DNA from: Actinomycetes bacterium
Lineage (GTDB): Bacteria; Actinomycetota; Acidimicrobiia; Acidimicrobiales; RAAP-2
Direction of reading: 5' to 3'
Length of the DNA: 9,329 bases
NCBI GenBank assembly: GCA_021791615.1
Contig: JAJYWG010000286.1
Span: forward strand, 1-9,329
The translations under genes and the position numbers were made by a program. Below are positions 1 through 5,553 of this stretch, piece by piece (position 1 is the first letter of the stretch; each line of letters starts with the position of its first letter). The notes below the pieces were generated by a model. It did not search any database and was not told where the DNA came from. It saw only the letters and a program-made list of their open reading frames with translations.

Positions 1-933
1 ATCCAGATCGAAGGGGAGCAGTTGCCCGTGGTGGTAGAGGTGAGGAGTTCCCCCTCTCCTGCGGGCATTCGCCAACTTGTGACCAGCAGGACCGACGATC
101 AGGCCCACCGCATCCTGGTCGCTGATCGACTGACATCTTTCGACAAGCAGCTCCTTCAGGAGGCGGGGTGGGGCTACCTGGACCGCCGGGGGCACCTCCG
201 CCTGTGGCTCGATCGGGTGCGAGTCGACACCCGCATCGACCCACTCGTCGAGGTGGTACGACGGAGCCCACTGGACACGGGAACCGGGCGCGCCGTTGCG
301 GTGTGCCTCTTGGCAGCGACCGGACCGATGACGGTGCGGGGCATCGCCAAGGAGACCGGGGTGGCGGTGAGCTCGGTCTCGACCGCCCTCGCGGGACTTC
401 GAGCCGAATCCCTGGTCGGGGAGTCGTCGACGGAGGCCGTCGGGCCAGACCTCTTCTGGGCCCTGGCGGGTCGGTGGGGAGTGCGCGAGCAGACGATCGC
501 GCTCAAGGACGCTCCGGGGCCGGGGGACGTGGGCCGGACGTCGCAGCTCGGACTCGGTCTCGAGGACAGCGAAGCGACCGTGGGTTGGGCGCTTCGCGGT
601 GACGTGGCCGCCGCCGCATGGGGTGCACCGGTCGTGCTGCAGGGGGACGCGCCGCCGGACTTCTACGTGCCCGACGCGCGCACCCTGCGGATCGCCAAAC
701 AGCTGTACGGCGAGGCACCGGCCGAACTCGCCCGGGGCGCGACGGTCAGCGTGGCGCCGATGCGCTACGCCGTCACCCATCGCTACGACGCGGCGGCACG
801 CGGGTTGTCGAGCTCGGAGTGGCCGGTCGTCCACCCGGTCATCGCGGCGCTGGACCTGACGCGCAGCGGCGCGCGAGGTCAGGAGATCCTCGATGAGTTC
901 CAGCCACCCGAAGGATTCCGCCGTGTCTGGTGA
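1..933 (+). CDS. AbiEi-like winged-helix antitoxin/regulator of a type IV toxin-antitoxin pair, 5' partial
   Basis: The frame is open to the left edge, so the real start is probably outside the window; TTG at 22 is the first possible start inside but has no convincing ribosome site. Counting from that codon, residues about 30-62 (ILVADRL, then AGWGYLDRRGHLRLW) resemble the N-terminal part of actinobacterial regulators found beside AbiEii-like toxins. Residues about 90-133 look like a winged helix-turn-helix (GPMTVRGIAKETGVAVSSVS, then ALAGLRAESLVG). The C-terminal half has no motif I can name. The gene overlaps the following nucleotidyltransferase by 41 bases, the layout expected of an AbiE-type antitoxin/autorepressor and its toxin. 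In that family the first protein represses the operon and counteracts the toxin without forming a tight complex. The role is inferred mainly from this pairing; it could also be a plain transcriptional regulator. Confidence 0.66.
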   Translation: MQIEGEQLPVVVEVRSSPSPAGIRQLVTSRTDDQAHRILVADRLTSFDKQLLQEAGWGYLDRRGHLRLWLDRVRVDTRIDPLVEVVRRSPLDTGTGRAVAVCLLAATGPMTVRGIAKETGVAVSSVSTALAGLRAESLVGESSTEAVGPDLFWALAGRWGVREQTIALKDAPGPGDVGRTSQLGLGLEDSEATVGWALRGDVAAAAWGAPVVLQGDAPPDFYVPDARTLRIAKQLYGEAPAELARGATVSVAPMRYAVTHRYDAAARGLSSSEWPVVHPVIAALDLTRSGARGQEILDEFQPPEGFRRVW

Positions 934-1702
934 ACGCAGCGACATCGTGCTCATTGCCGATGCCAACGGTGCCATGGCCACACTCCTCGGGCACTTGGGG
1001 GAGGTGGACCGGGCCGGGCTGAGTGACTGGGCGCTCATCGGGGGCTTGGCGGTGATGGTCCGGCTGGAGAACGCCCACCGCCCGACGCGCGACATCGACA
1101 CCCTGTCTCGCCAGGTCGACCCTGAACCGAAGTTGACCCTGCTCGGTATCGCCGAGCGAGCGACCCCCACGGGCGTCGTTCTGGCCGACGGCACGAAGGT
1201 TGACGTCATCGGCGTCGATCCCAGACTCGACCTCGACGCGCTTCCCGAGGACGTCCACCAGCGGATGTTCGTGCTTTCACATTGGTGGATGGCCGAAACG
1301 GCGGAGGTCGTCACGCTGTCGCTCTTCGACCAGGCTGAGAATCATGGGGAGATCATCGCCCGCTGCACGCTCCGGCTGGCACGCCCGGCGGCCCTCGTAG
1401 CGGCCAAGCTCCAGTCCATCGAGACGCGTCGTGGCGCCATGGCTACCAAGCGCGAGAGCGACGCCTACGACGTCTACCGGCTTCTACGCGCCAACCATCC
1501 TCATGAAATTGCCGAGGAACTGAGTGGCGGGCCGGCCGACCTCGGCTCATGGTGCGCAACCTACCTGGAGAGCCTGTTCGTAGATCGCTGTGGCCAGACA
1601 GCGCGGTGGCTGCGCAATGTGTCACCGAATGAGCTCGTGGAGGCCGGCGACCTGTCAGCCCTTGGCGGGCTCTTCGTCGAGGCGTACGGCCGCTTCGCGT
1701 AG
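893..1702 (+). CDS. AbiEii-like nucleotidyltransferase toxin
   Basis: A 269-residue protein with the signature of minimal/AbiEii-type nucleotidyltransferases. GG at residues 50-51 (ALIGGLAVMVRL) is followed by the metal-binding pair D67-x-D69 (TRDIDTL) and a third acidic position at D104 (KVDVIGVD). A C-terminal helix (KRESDAYDVYRLL, about residues 183-195) has the K-x3-D-x2-D spacing typical of AbiEii proteins. Such enzymes transfer nucleotides to RNA or protein targets and stop growth, often aborting phage infection. ATG at 893 is chosen because AGGAG at 881-885 sits seven bases upstream; the start lies inside the preceding gene, so translation is probably coupled. No key residue is missing and the frame is intact, so it may be active. 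No membrane segment or signal peptide is visible. The substrate cannot be told from the sequence; a housekeeping nucleotidyltransferase of the same fold is less likely given the neighbour. Confidence 0.78.
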   Translation: MSSSHPKDSAVSGERSDIVLIADANGAMATLLGHLGEVDRAGLSDWALIGGLAVMVRLENAHRPTRDIDTLSRQVDPEPKLTLLGIAERATPTGVVLADGTKVDVIGVDPRLDLDALPEDVHQRMFVLSHWWMAETAEVVTLSLFDQAENHGEIIARCTLRLARPAALVAAKLQSIETRRGAMATKRESDAYDVYRLLRANHPHEIAEELSGGPADLGSWCATYLESLFVDRCGQTARWLRNVSPNELVEAGDLSALGGLFVEAYGRFA

Positions 1703-1749
1703 GGCCGTTGCTCGGCGCGCTCCAAACGGGCGTGCGGCACCGATGGAGG

Positions 1750-2001
1750 TACAGAATTGACGGCCTGGCCCAGGGACTACCGCGCCGGTGTCTGTGGCGT
1801 AACCCCCCGCCCGGCGCGACGGTGCCCGGCGGCTGGTATGTCGACCTGTGCGCGGAGGGGTCGGTCTAGGGCATGTCGACCGGAGTCCAGTGGTTCGCCA
1901 CCGACCAGGTGCCCGGTACCCCGCCACCTGATCCGGCCACCGTGGGTGCCCAAGCCGCCAGCGAGCTCCGTCTGCCAGGGCCGGCGCCCACGCCGGCCTG
2001 A
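1750..2001 (+). pseudogene. Fragment of an actinobacterial hypothetical protein, interrupted by an in-frame TAG
   Basis: One reading frame holds two protein-like stretches separated by TAG at 1867-1869. Before it: [21 protein letters not shown]. After it: [20 protein letters not shown], then [15 protein letters not shown], ending at TGA 1999-2001. The order (PGGWY, a cysteine, a tryptophan, a Pro-rich linker, DPA, an A-A helix, then LxLPxP) matches, from memory, a family of actinobacterial hypothetical proteins often found near mobile elements. No function is known to me. Those proteins continue well past LPxP, whereas this copy stops there, so it looks like the front or middle part of a gene broken by a nonsense change and a downstream junction. 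A GGAGG at 1745-1749 precedes it, but the natural start is unclear. It is not part of the AbiE-like operon by any evidence beyond adjacency. Confidence 0.5.
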
Positions 2002-2203
2002 AGGCGGCGATCACGAAGTGCTTCTCCGGGTCGTCCTGGCAGTGGTGCCGGGTCCACTTCGCCCGGATCAGCCAGCCCTCGGGGGTGGAGTCAAGCAATT
2101 GTCTCTTTGCGTCTTGTCGGCGGAGTCCGGCGAGGTGGCGGTCGATGCGATCGGCGACTCGGTCGTGGCGGGCGGCTTCGTCGGTCCATCCTCGGTCGTT
2201 GGC
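1985..2203 (-). pseudogene. Unidentified minus-strand coding fragment
   Basis: One minus-strand frame here reads as natural protein with strongly GC-ended codons: [20 protein letters not shown], then [20 protein letters not shown], then [17 protein letters not shown]. The frame stays open further on both sides only because it continues antisense to other remnants, where the composition turns arginine-rich and unnatural. I do not recognise the family. The left limit is where this frame runs into the remnant ending at 2001; the right limit is where plus-strand IS256 homology begins. It has no start or stop of its own, so I treat it as an internal piece of a gene destroyed by insertion. The plus strand over the same bases gives no recognisable product. 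Confidence 0.33.
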
Positions 2204-2570
2204 GTCCTCCCGAAGGCCGCCGAGCTGCTCGCCGACGCTAAGGCCGACGTCCTCGCGTCCAGCGCCTTCCCTCAGGCTCACTGGCGCAAGACCTGGTCCA
2301 ACAATCCCCTCGAGCGCTTGAACAAGGAGATCAAGCGCAGAAGGCGCGTCGTGGGCATCTTCCCGAACGACACCGCAGCCATCCGCCTCATCGGCGCCGT
2401 GCGCGCCGATCAACACGACGACGAGTGGGCGGTCGCCCGTCGCTACCTTTCCGAGGAATCCATGGTGGCACTGCAGGACGAGCGCGAGACTGCAGACCAT
2501 CAGCTCGAGATCACGAGCTGAGCACACCGAGCATCACACTCGGAATCCCACCACGTGGCGGGGCTCTATC
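2204..2570 (+). mobile_element. IS256 (mutator) family, 3' fragment with transposase C-terminus
   Basis: The plus-strand frame ending at TGA 2519-2521 gives about 105 residues typical of the C-terminal part of IS256-family transposases: [16 protein letters not shown], then [38 protein letters not shown] and [16 protein letters not shown]. The NPLER segment should carry the last glutamate of the DDE triad; the first two aspartates and the whole N-terminal two-thirds are missing. A full transposase would be about 400 residues, so the element is dead. After the stop, CCACCACGTGGCGGGG (2549-2564) resembles, from memory, the end of actinobacterial IS256-family elements, so I place the element's right end near 2570, exactly where IS5 sequence starts. 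The left junction near 2204 is an estimate from where similarity fades. Confidence 0.8.
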
Positions 2571-2571
2571 C

Positions 2572-2718
2572 TCGAATTTCGGGCAGCTTCGCCGGAACAC
2601 CGACCGAAAGACCGTGCACCGCCTCGCCCAGTTCACCCTGGCGGTCGTGTTCCTCCTTGCCGCCAAGCTCATCGACTGGCGCAACCGGTGGTCACCGGGA
2701 TGCGTCCCTATCCGCTGA
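2572..2718 (+). pseudogene. IS5-family transposase C-terminal fragment (copy A)
   Basis: This encodes the last 48 residues of a DDE transposase of the IS5 family (SNFGQLRRNTDRKTVHRLAQ, then AVVFLLAAKLIDWRNRW, ending SPGCVPIR) with TGA at 2716-2718. It is nearly the same as the end of the longer copy at 3235-3958, at a constant offset of 1240 bases. Everything upstream, including all three catalytic residues, is replaced by the right end of the IS256 fragment, so it cannot encode a working enzyme. The simplest reading is that IS256 inserted into this IS5 copy, or recombined with it, and the rest was lost. Its right end adjoins an ISL3 terminus. Confidence 0.88.
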
Positions 2719-2719
2719 G
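2572..2719 (+). repeat. Direct repeat, IS5 right end, copy A
   Basis: Partner of 3812-3959 at an offset of 1240 bases. About 11 mismatches, mostly at third codon positions, all fall in the first 64 bases; the last 84 bases (2636-2719) are identical. The match ends abruptly one base after the stop codon. Confidence 0.92.
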
Positions 2720-2770
2720 GTTCTAAGGGGACGCTCCCCACGCCTGATCGCGTAGAGCCCGGTTACCGGC
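2720..2770 (+). mobile_element. ISL3-family right-end fragment: last transposase codons plus terminal inverted repeat
   Basis: In the plus frame from 2720 the bases read VLRGRSPRLIA and stop at TAG 2753-2755, which looks like the extreme C-terminus of ISL3-family transposases (RxRGRxPRLxA). Read inward from 2770, the 35 bases to 2736 match the 35 bases read inward from 5364 at 28 positions, with no gaps. The sequence at 5364 lies upstream of the ISL3 transposase on the minus strand, so the two behave as right and left terminal inverted repeats of one ISL3 type. The body of this ISL3 copy is missing: copy A of IS5 lies directly to its left. The element ends 37 bases from the tRNA-Ile 3' end. 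Confidence 0.68.
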
Positions 2771-2807
2771 CATGACCGCCACAGGGCCGCTGAGCTGGGA
2801 TAACGAG

Positions 2808-2881
2808 TGGGGCTAGCTGGAATCGAACCAGCGACCTCAGCATTATCAGTGCTGCGCTCTAACCGACTGAGCTATAGCCCC
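2808..2881 (-). tRNA. tRNA-Ile (anticodon GAT)
   Basis: The reverse complement folds into a full cloverleaf of 74 bases: a 7-bp acceptor stem (GGGGCTA with TAGCCCC), a D arm (GCTC...GAGC), an anticodon stem CAGCA/TGCTG with loop CTGATAA giving anticodon GAT, a five-base variable loop, and a T arm GCTGG-TTCGATT-CCAGC. The discriminator base is A and CCA is not encoded, so it must be added after transcription. No rRNA genes lie beside it in this window, so it is not in an rRNA spacer here. Insertion-sequence remnants lie on both sides. I see no convincing promoter in the 50 bases upstream (2882-2930, minus strand) and no terminator in the 37 bases before the ISL3 end. Confidence 0.96.
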
Positions 2882-3166
2882 AACTGGTATTTCGTGCCTG
2901 TCCGGGTTCCTCTGGCCTGCGACTCCGGCGCTCGTCCTTCCACAGGGCACGTGGAGCGGGGCGATGACGGAGCGACCCAGGGGGTCAGGAACATGGCGCC
3001 CCAGAGTGTACGTCGGTCGCGACCCTGGCACCGACACGCCGACCCAGGAGAGCCGGACGTTCCGGGGAACGGAGACCGCGGCCCGTAAGAGGCCGCGCGG
3101 ATGAGCGGACGAGCGCGGCCCGGTCAAGTAGTTCCTGGTGGGGGCCGTGACCATCCACCGGTCGTG
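2882..3166. other. Gene-free stretch between tRNA-Ile and the IS5 copy
   Basis: No reading frame here has natural protein composition on either strand. Two small inverted repeats are visible: CGTTCC/GGAACG at 3058-3071 with a two-base centre, and CGCGGCC/GGCCGCG at 3077-3097 with a seven-base loop. Neither is followed by a T-run on either strand. The left end of IS5 copy B must lie in or just after this stretch. A weak match (GTGACCA...CCACCGG near 3147-3161 against GTGACCACCGG read inward from the right end) is too poor to fix it. Confidence 0.5.
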
Positions 3167-3203
3167 GTGTTGGCCCCGAGATGATCGGGGTGCCACCCAA
3201 CAC
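3167..3203. other. Strong two-step hairpin just upstream of the IS5 transposase start
   Basis: GTGTTGG (3167-3173) pairs perfectly with CCAACAC (3197-3203). Directly inside it CCCCGA (3174-3179) pairs with TCGGGG (3185-3190) around the loop GATGA. The only unpaired stem bases are a six-base bulge TGCCAC on the 3' side. No T-run follows, so it is not a standard intrinsic terminator on the plus strand. It lies 31 bases before the transposase ATG at 3235, inside the probable left end of the element. Structures there are known in some insertion sequences to block expression from read-through transcripts, and that is the role I infer. Confidence 0.6.
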
Positions 3204-3234
3204 ACCAACGACCGAGTGGAGGTACCCCACCATC

Positions 3235-3958
3235 ATGCGCGCGCTCGATCCCGAAGTGGTCGAACCGTCTGGGCAGCCGTCGAACCGAAGGTCCCGCCGC
3301 ATCCAGAGCACCATCCCCTTGGCTGTCACCGCCGCAGGGCGTCGGATCGCGATTGCTTCGAGGTCATGCTGGTGCGGCTGGTCACCGGATGCTCGTAGGA
3401 GGACGCGAGCGGCTGTGCGGGAGGAAGGTCTCCGACACGACGGTCCGGGCACGCCGTGACGAGTGGATCGCTGCCGGCGTCTTTGTTGTCGTCGCCACCG
3501 AGGCGATCACGGCCTACGACAAGATCATCGGCCTCGACCTCTCCGGCGTGGCCGTCGACGGGGCCAACCGCAACGACTCGGTCCCGCTCGCCCCCACCCT
3601 CGATGACGTCAAGGCCAACGGACTTCTCGGCGACATCGAGACCATCTGGCTCGACCGAGGCTACGACTCCGACGTCACCCGCAAGCGCCTCGCCGAGCGT
3701 GCCATCACCGACGCCGTCATCGCCAAGAAGCGCAAGCGCTCTGCCGCCGAGCCCAAGCGTCACCAGCCGATGGGGCTCCGCTGGCCGGTGGAGCGGACCA
3801 ACTCCTGGCTTTCCAACTTCGGTCAGCTGCGTCGCAACACGGACCGAAGGACCGTCCATCGCCTCGCCCAGTTCGCCCTGGCGGTCGTGTTCCTCCTTGC
3901 CGCCAAGCTCATCGACTGGCGCAACCGGTGGTCACCGGGATGCGTCCCTATCCGCTGA
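3235..3958 (+). pseudogene. IS5-family DDE transposase (copy B), broken by two frameshifts, a nonsense codon and an internal deletion
   Basis: The protein must be pieced from three frames. ATG 3235, with GGAGGT at 3218-3223 upstream, gives MRALDPEVVE. The next frame gives VWAAVEPKVPP, HHPLGCHRRRASDRDCFEV and MLVRLVTGCS to TAG 3396-3398. The third gives ERLCGRKVSDTTVRARRDEW onward to TGA 3956-3958. Single-base losses near 3265 and 3406, plus TGG changed to TAG, explain this. The candidate DDE residues remain: Asp in VAVDG (3557-3559), Asp in WLDRGYDS and Glu in WPVERTNSWLSNF. However VAVDG runs straight into GANRNDS, whereas family members as I remember them carry about 45 residues between two such DG motifs (ending in a WKWS-type stretch). 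An in-frame deletion between two GACGG copies around 3557-3562 would explain this. The element cannot move on its own unless helped by another copy. Confidence 0.9.
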
Positions 3959-3959
3959 G
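3812..3959 (+). repeat. Direct repeat, IS5 right end, copy B
   Basis: Partner of 2572-2719; bases 3876-3959 are identical to 2636-2719. Immediately after 3959 the sequence becomes the 3' part of the ISL3 transposase on the opposite strand, so the IS5 right end is at or within a few bases of this point. Confidence 0.92.
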
Positions 3960-5229
3960 CCTCTGATCCGAGCAATCGGCCGAGCGTCCCATTGGACTCC
4001 TGAGTGGAGCAACAGCCGGAGCCGGTAGTTCTCGAAATCCCGCATCCCGTGCGCGATGCGGCGGATCTTCTCCGTCACCAGGTTCTGGGCCTCGACAAAA
4101 CCCGTCGAGATGCGGGTCACGTGGAAGTTGAGGATCTCGGCCTCCCAGCGGGAGACGGTGGTTGCGAGGCGGGTGCGCTCGGGACCTCGGCCCAGGCCAC
4201 GTACTCGTAGAAGCGGACGAGCTTCCAGCGGACCACCTGGATGTTCGGTGCCGCGTACACCTCGGGCAGGAGCTCCTTGCCGAGGATCGAGGCGGCCGTC
4301 TCCCCGTCGGGATCCCCTTCGGCGAGTGCGGCGAAGAGCTTCTCCTGCTGTCGCTCCGAGCATCGTTCCCACCCTCGGGTCATGAGGCGCCGGGTCCGAT
4401 ACAGCGGGTCGTCCTTGTGCCCCCGGCGCCCGAGGGTGGACTGCTGGGTGCGCCGGCGAACGTCGTCGACCATGGCGTTGGCCAACTTGATCGCGTGGAA
4501 GTGGTCCACGGTGACGGTCACGTCGGGCAGGACCGAGAGGATTCCCCGCAGGTAGCCGGCGTGCGGATCGATGGCGACGGCATCGATCCGCTGGCGCCAA
4601 GCGACAGGTCCCTGGGTGAGCCACCAGGCCACGTCGTCTGCGTTCCTGCCCCGCACCACGTCTGAGAGCTGTCCGGTCGTGACGTCGACGAAGCTCGTGG
4701 CGTAGAGGGTGTGGCGATCCTTCGTGGCGGAGAGCACCTTGTGCTCGTCGATGCCGAGGGCCTCGGTCGTCGTGATGCGGTCGGGATCATCGACGAGGGG
4801 CTTGCCGTGGCGGCGGACGCAGGCCATGGCCGTCGCCCAGCCCACACCGAACTCCCGGGCGACCTGGGCGACTGCGTGGCCGTCTTCTCCGACCCGACGG
4901 CAGATCTCACGAGCCGCTCGGTGGGTCAGGGATCCCTCGATCGCCGGTGCCACTTCTGTGAAGGTCTTCTTGTCGCAGTCGGGGTCGAGACAGATCCACC
5001 GGCGCTTGCGCCACATCAGGCGCACCGGTCGTCCACCGGCGGGAAGGTCCCGTACCTGGATCAAGCTGCGCCCGTGCCCGGTTGCCTTCACGCCGCAGCT
5101 CGGACAGCCGGCCAGATCGGCCGTCGTCTCGACGAGCACGTAGAGCTCGCCGCCCTCTTCGGTCTGGGAGAGGACGACGAAGCCCTCCATCCCCAGCAGT
5201 GCGCTGGCATGGCTACTACGGTCCACCAT
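3932..5229 (-). pseudogene. ISL3-family transposase, frameshifted and 3'-truncated by IS5
   Basis: ATG at 5229 is preferred to the in-frame ATG at 5268 because GGAGGA lies 9-14 bases before it (5238-5243, complement). From that start, residues 42-85 form the zinc-finger region (C42-P-S-C45 and C80-x4-C85). A helix-turn-helix follows (EDGHAVAQVAREFGVGWATA), then the DDE domain with D161 (LGIDEHKV) and D221 (VAIDPHAGY). The frame then shifts near 4180, where CCCGAG appears in place of an expected CCCGGAG. The wrong frame ends at 4117, while the right C-terminus (RLATTVSRWEAEILNFHVTR, GFVEAQNLVTEKIRRIAHGM, DFENYRLRLLLHSGV) continues in the next frame. The likely third catalytic residue, Glu of GFVEAQN at 4091-4093, lies beyond the shift, so the direct product is inactive. 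The good frame passes IARIRG and runs into IS5 sequence at about 3960, stopping at 3932. Confidence 0.9.
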
Positions 5230-5329
5230 GTCCCGTGTCCTCCGTTCTCGCAGGTCTGCTAACCGCAAGAAACGGGGCCACGGGGCCCTGGTGGTGGATG
5301 CCTATGGGCGGGTCACCGGTCCGGTGCCA

Positions 5330-5364
5330 CCCCACACGAGAGCGCGAAGAGCCCCGTAACCGGC
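5330..5364 (-). repeat. ISL3 left terminal inverted repeat
   Basis: Read inward from 5364 on the minus strand the bases begin GCCGGTTACGGGGCTCTTCG. This 35-base stretch matches the stretch read inward from 2770 at 28 positions with no gaps. It lies about 100 bases before the transposase start, as expected for the left end of an ISL3 element, and the GGCTCTTCG core is in line with ISL3-family ends. The exact outer border could be some bases inside 5364. Confidence 0.72.
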
Positions 5365-5405
5365 AGACGTGGCGGCCCTCCGCGTAGCGCAGAACGGCAC
5401 GTCTG
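5364..5405. repeat. Inverted repeat CAGACGTG/CACGTCTG at the ISL3 border
   Basis: CAGACGTG (5364-5371) and CACGTCTG (5398-5405) are perfect complements 26 bases apart; three more bases outside pair (CCG/CGG-type) if one mismatch is allowed. It starts at the ISL3 outer border and overlaps the 18-base direct repeat. No function is recognised. Confidence 0.5.
5383..5400 (+). repeat. 18-base direct repeat, first copy
   Basis: CGTAGCGCAGAACGGCAC occurs here and exactly again at 6220-6237, either side of the Phd-RelE operon. Similarity does not extend convincingly beyond the 18 bases. Confidence 0.7.
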
Positions 5406-5514
5406 GCGTGACAGGCTGGACGAGCCGGCGGTCTGGTGCTCAGCCACCGCCCCGGAGAAGTTCCAGGCCCGTGCCGAGCGACATGTGGATGTACCGCGGG
5501 CCCGGGTTGAGGTC

Positions 5515-5543
5515 TTGCGTCCGGGGCCGTAATAGGTCAGAAT
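5515..5543 (+). promoter_or_regulatory. Possible promoter of the Phd-RelE operon
   Basis: TTGCGT (5515-5520) and CAGAAT (5538-5543) are separated by 17 bases and resemble -35 and -10 boxes, the latter matching TATAAT at four of six positions. Transcription would then begin around 5550-5552, at or beside the antitoxin ATG, suggesting a leaderless message. TTGAGG (5507-5512) with TAATAG (5530-5535) is a weaker alternative. Confidence 0.35.
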
Positions 5544-5553
5544 AGTGACCTAT
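5532..5553 (+). promoter_or_regulatory. Palindromic operator of the Phd-RelE operon
   Basis: ATAGGTCA (5532-5539) and TGACCTAT (5546-5553) are perfect 8-base inverted repeats around a six-base AT-rich centre. The site covers the putative -10 box and its last two bases are the first two of the antitoxin start codon. Phd/YefM antitoxins bind palindromes of this kind to repress their own operons, so binding here should block RNA polymerase directly. Confidence 0.72.

Noticed and set aside
1757..2203. Upstream extension of the IS256 frame back to TTG 1757
   Set aside because: The translated sequence before about 2204 shows no IS256 similarity, and the open frame there is a chance product of high GC.
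1655..2527. Long minus-strand open frame of 290 codons
   Set aside because: It runs antisense to the IS256 transposase end and the AbiEii-like gene end; only the 1985-2203 part has natural composition, so it is not one gene.
3138..3398. Separate 86-residue gene before the transposase
   Set aside because: Its C-terminal part is simply the N-terminal portion of the frameshifted IS5 transposase, and the part before about 3266 is noncoding.
5314..5326. CACCGG-T-CCGGTG palindrome
   Set aside because: It lies just inside the ISL3 left end, is short, and palindromes of CCGG type are common in such GC-rich DNA; no separate function is supported.
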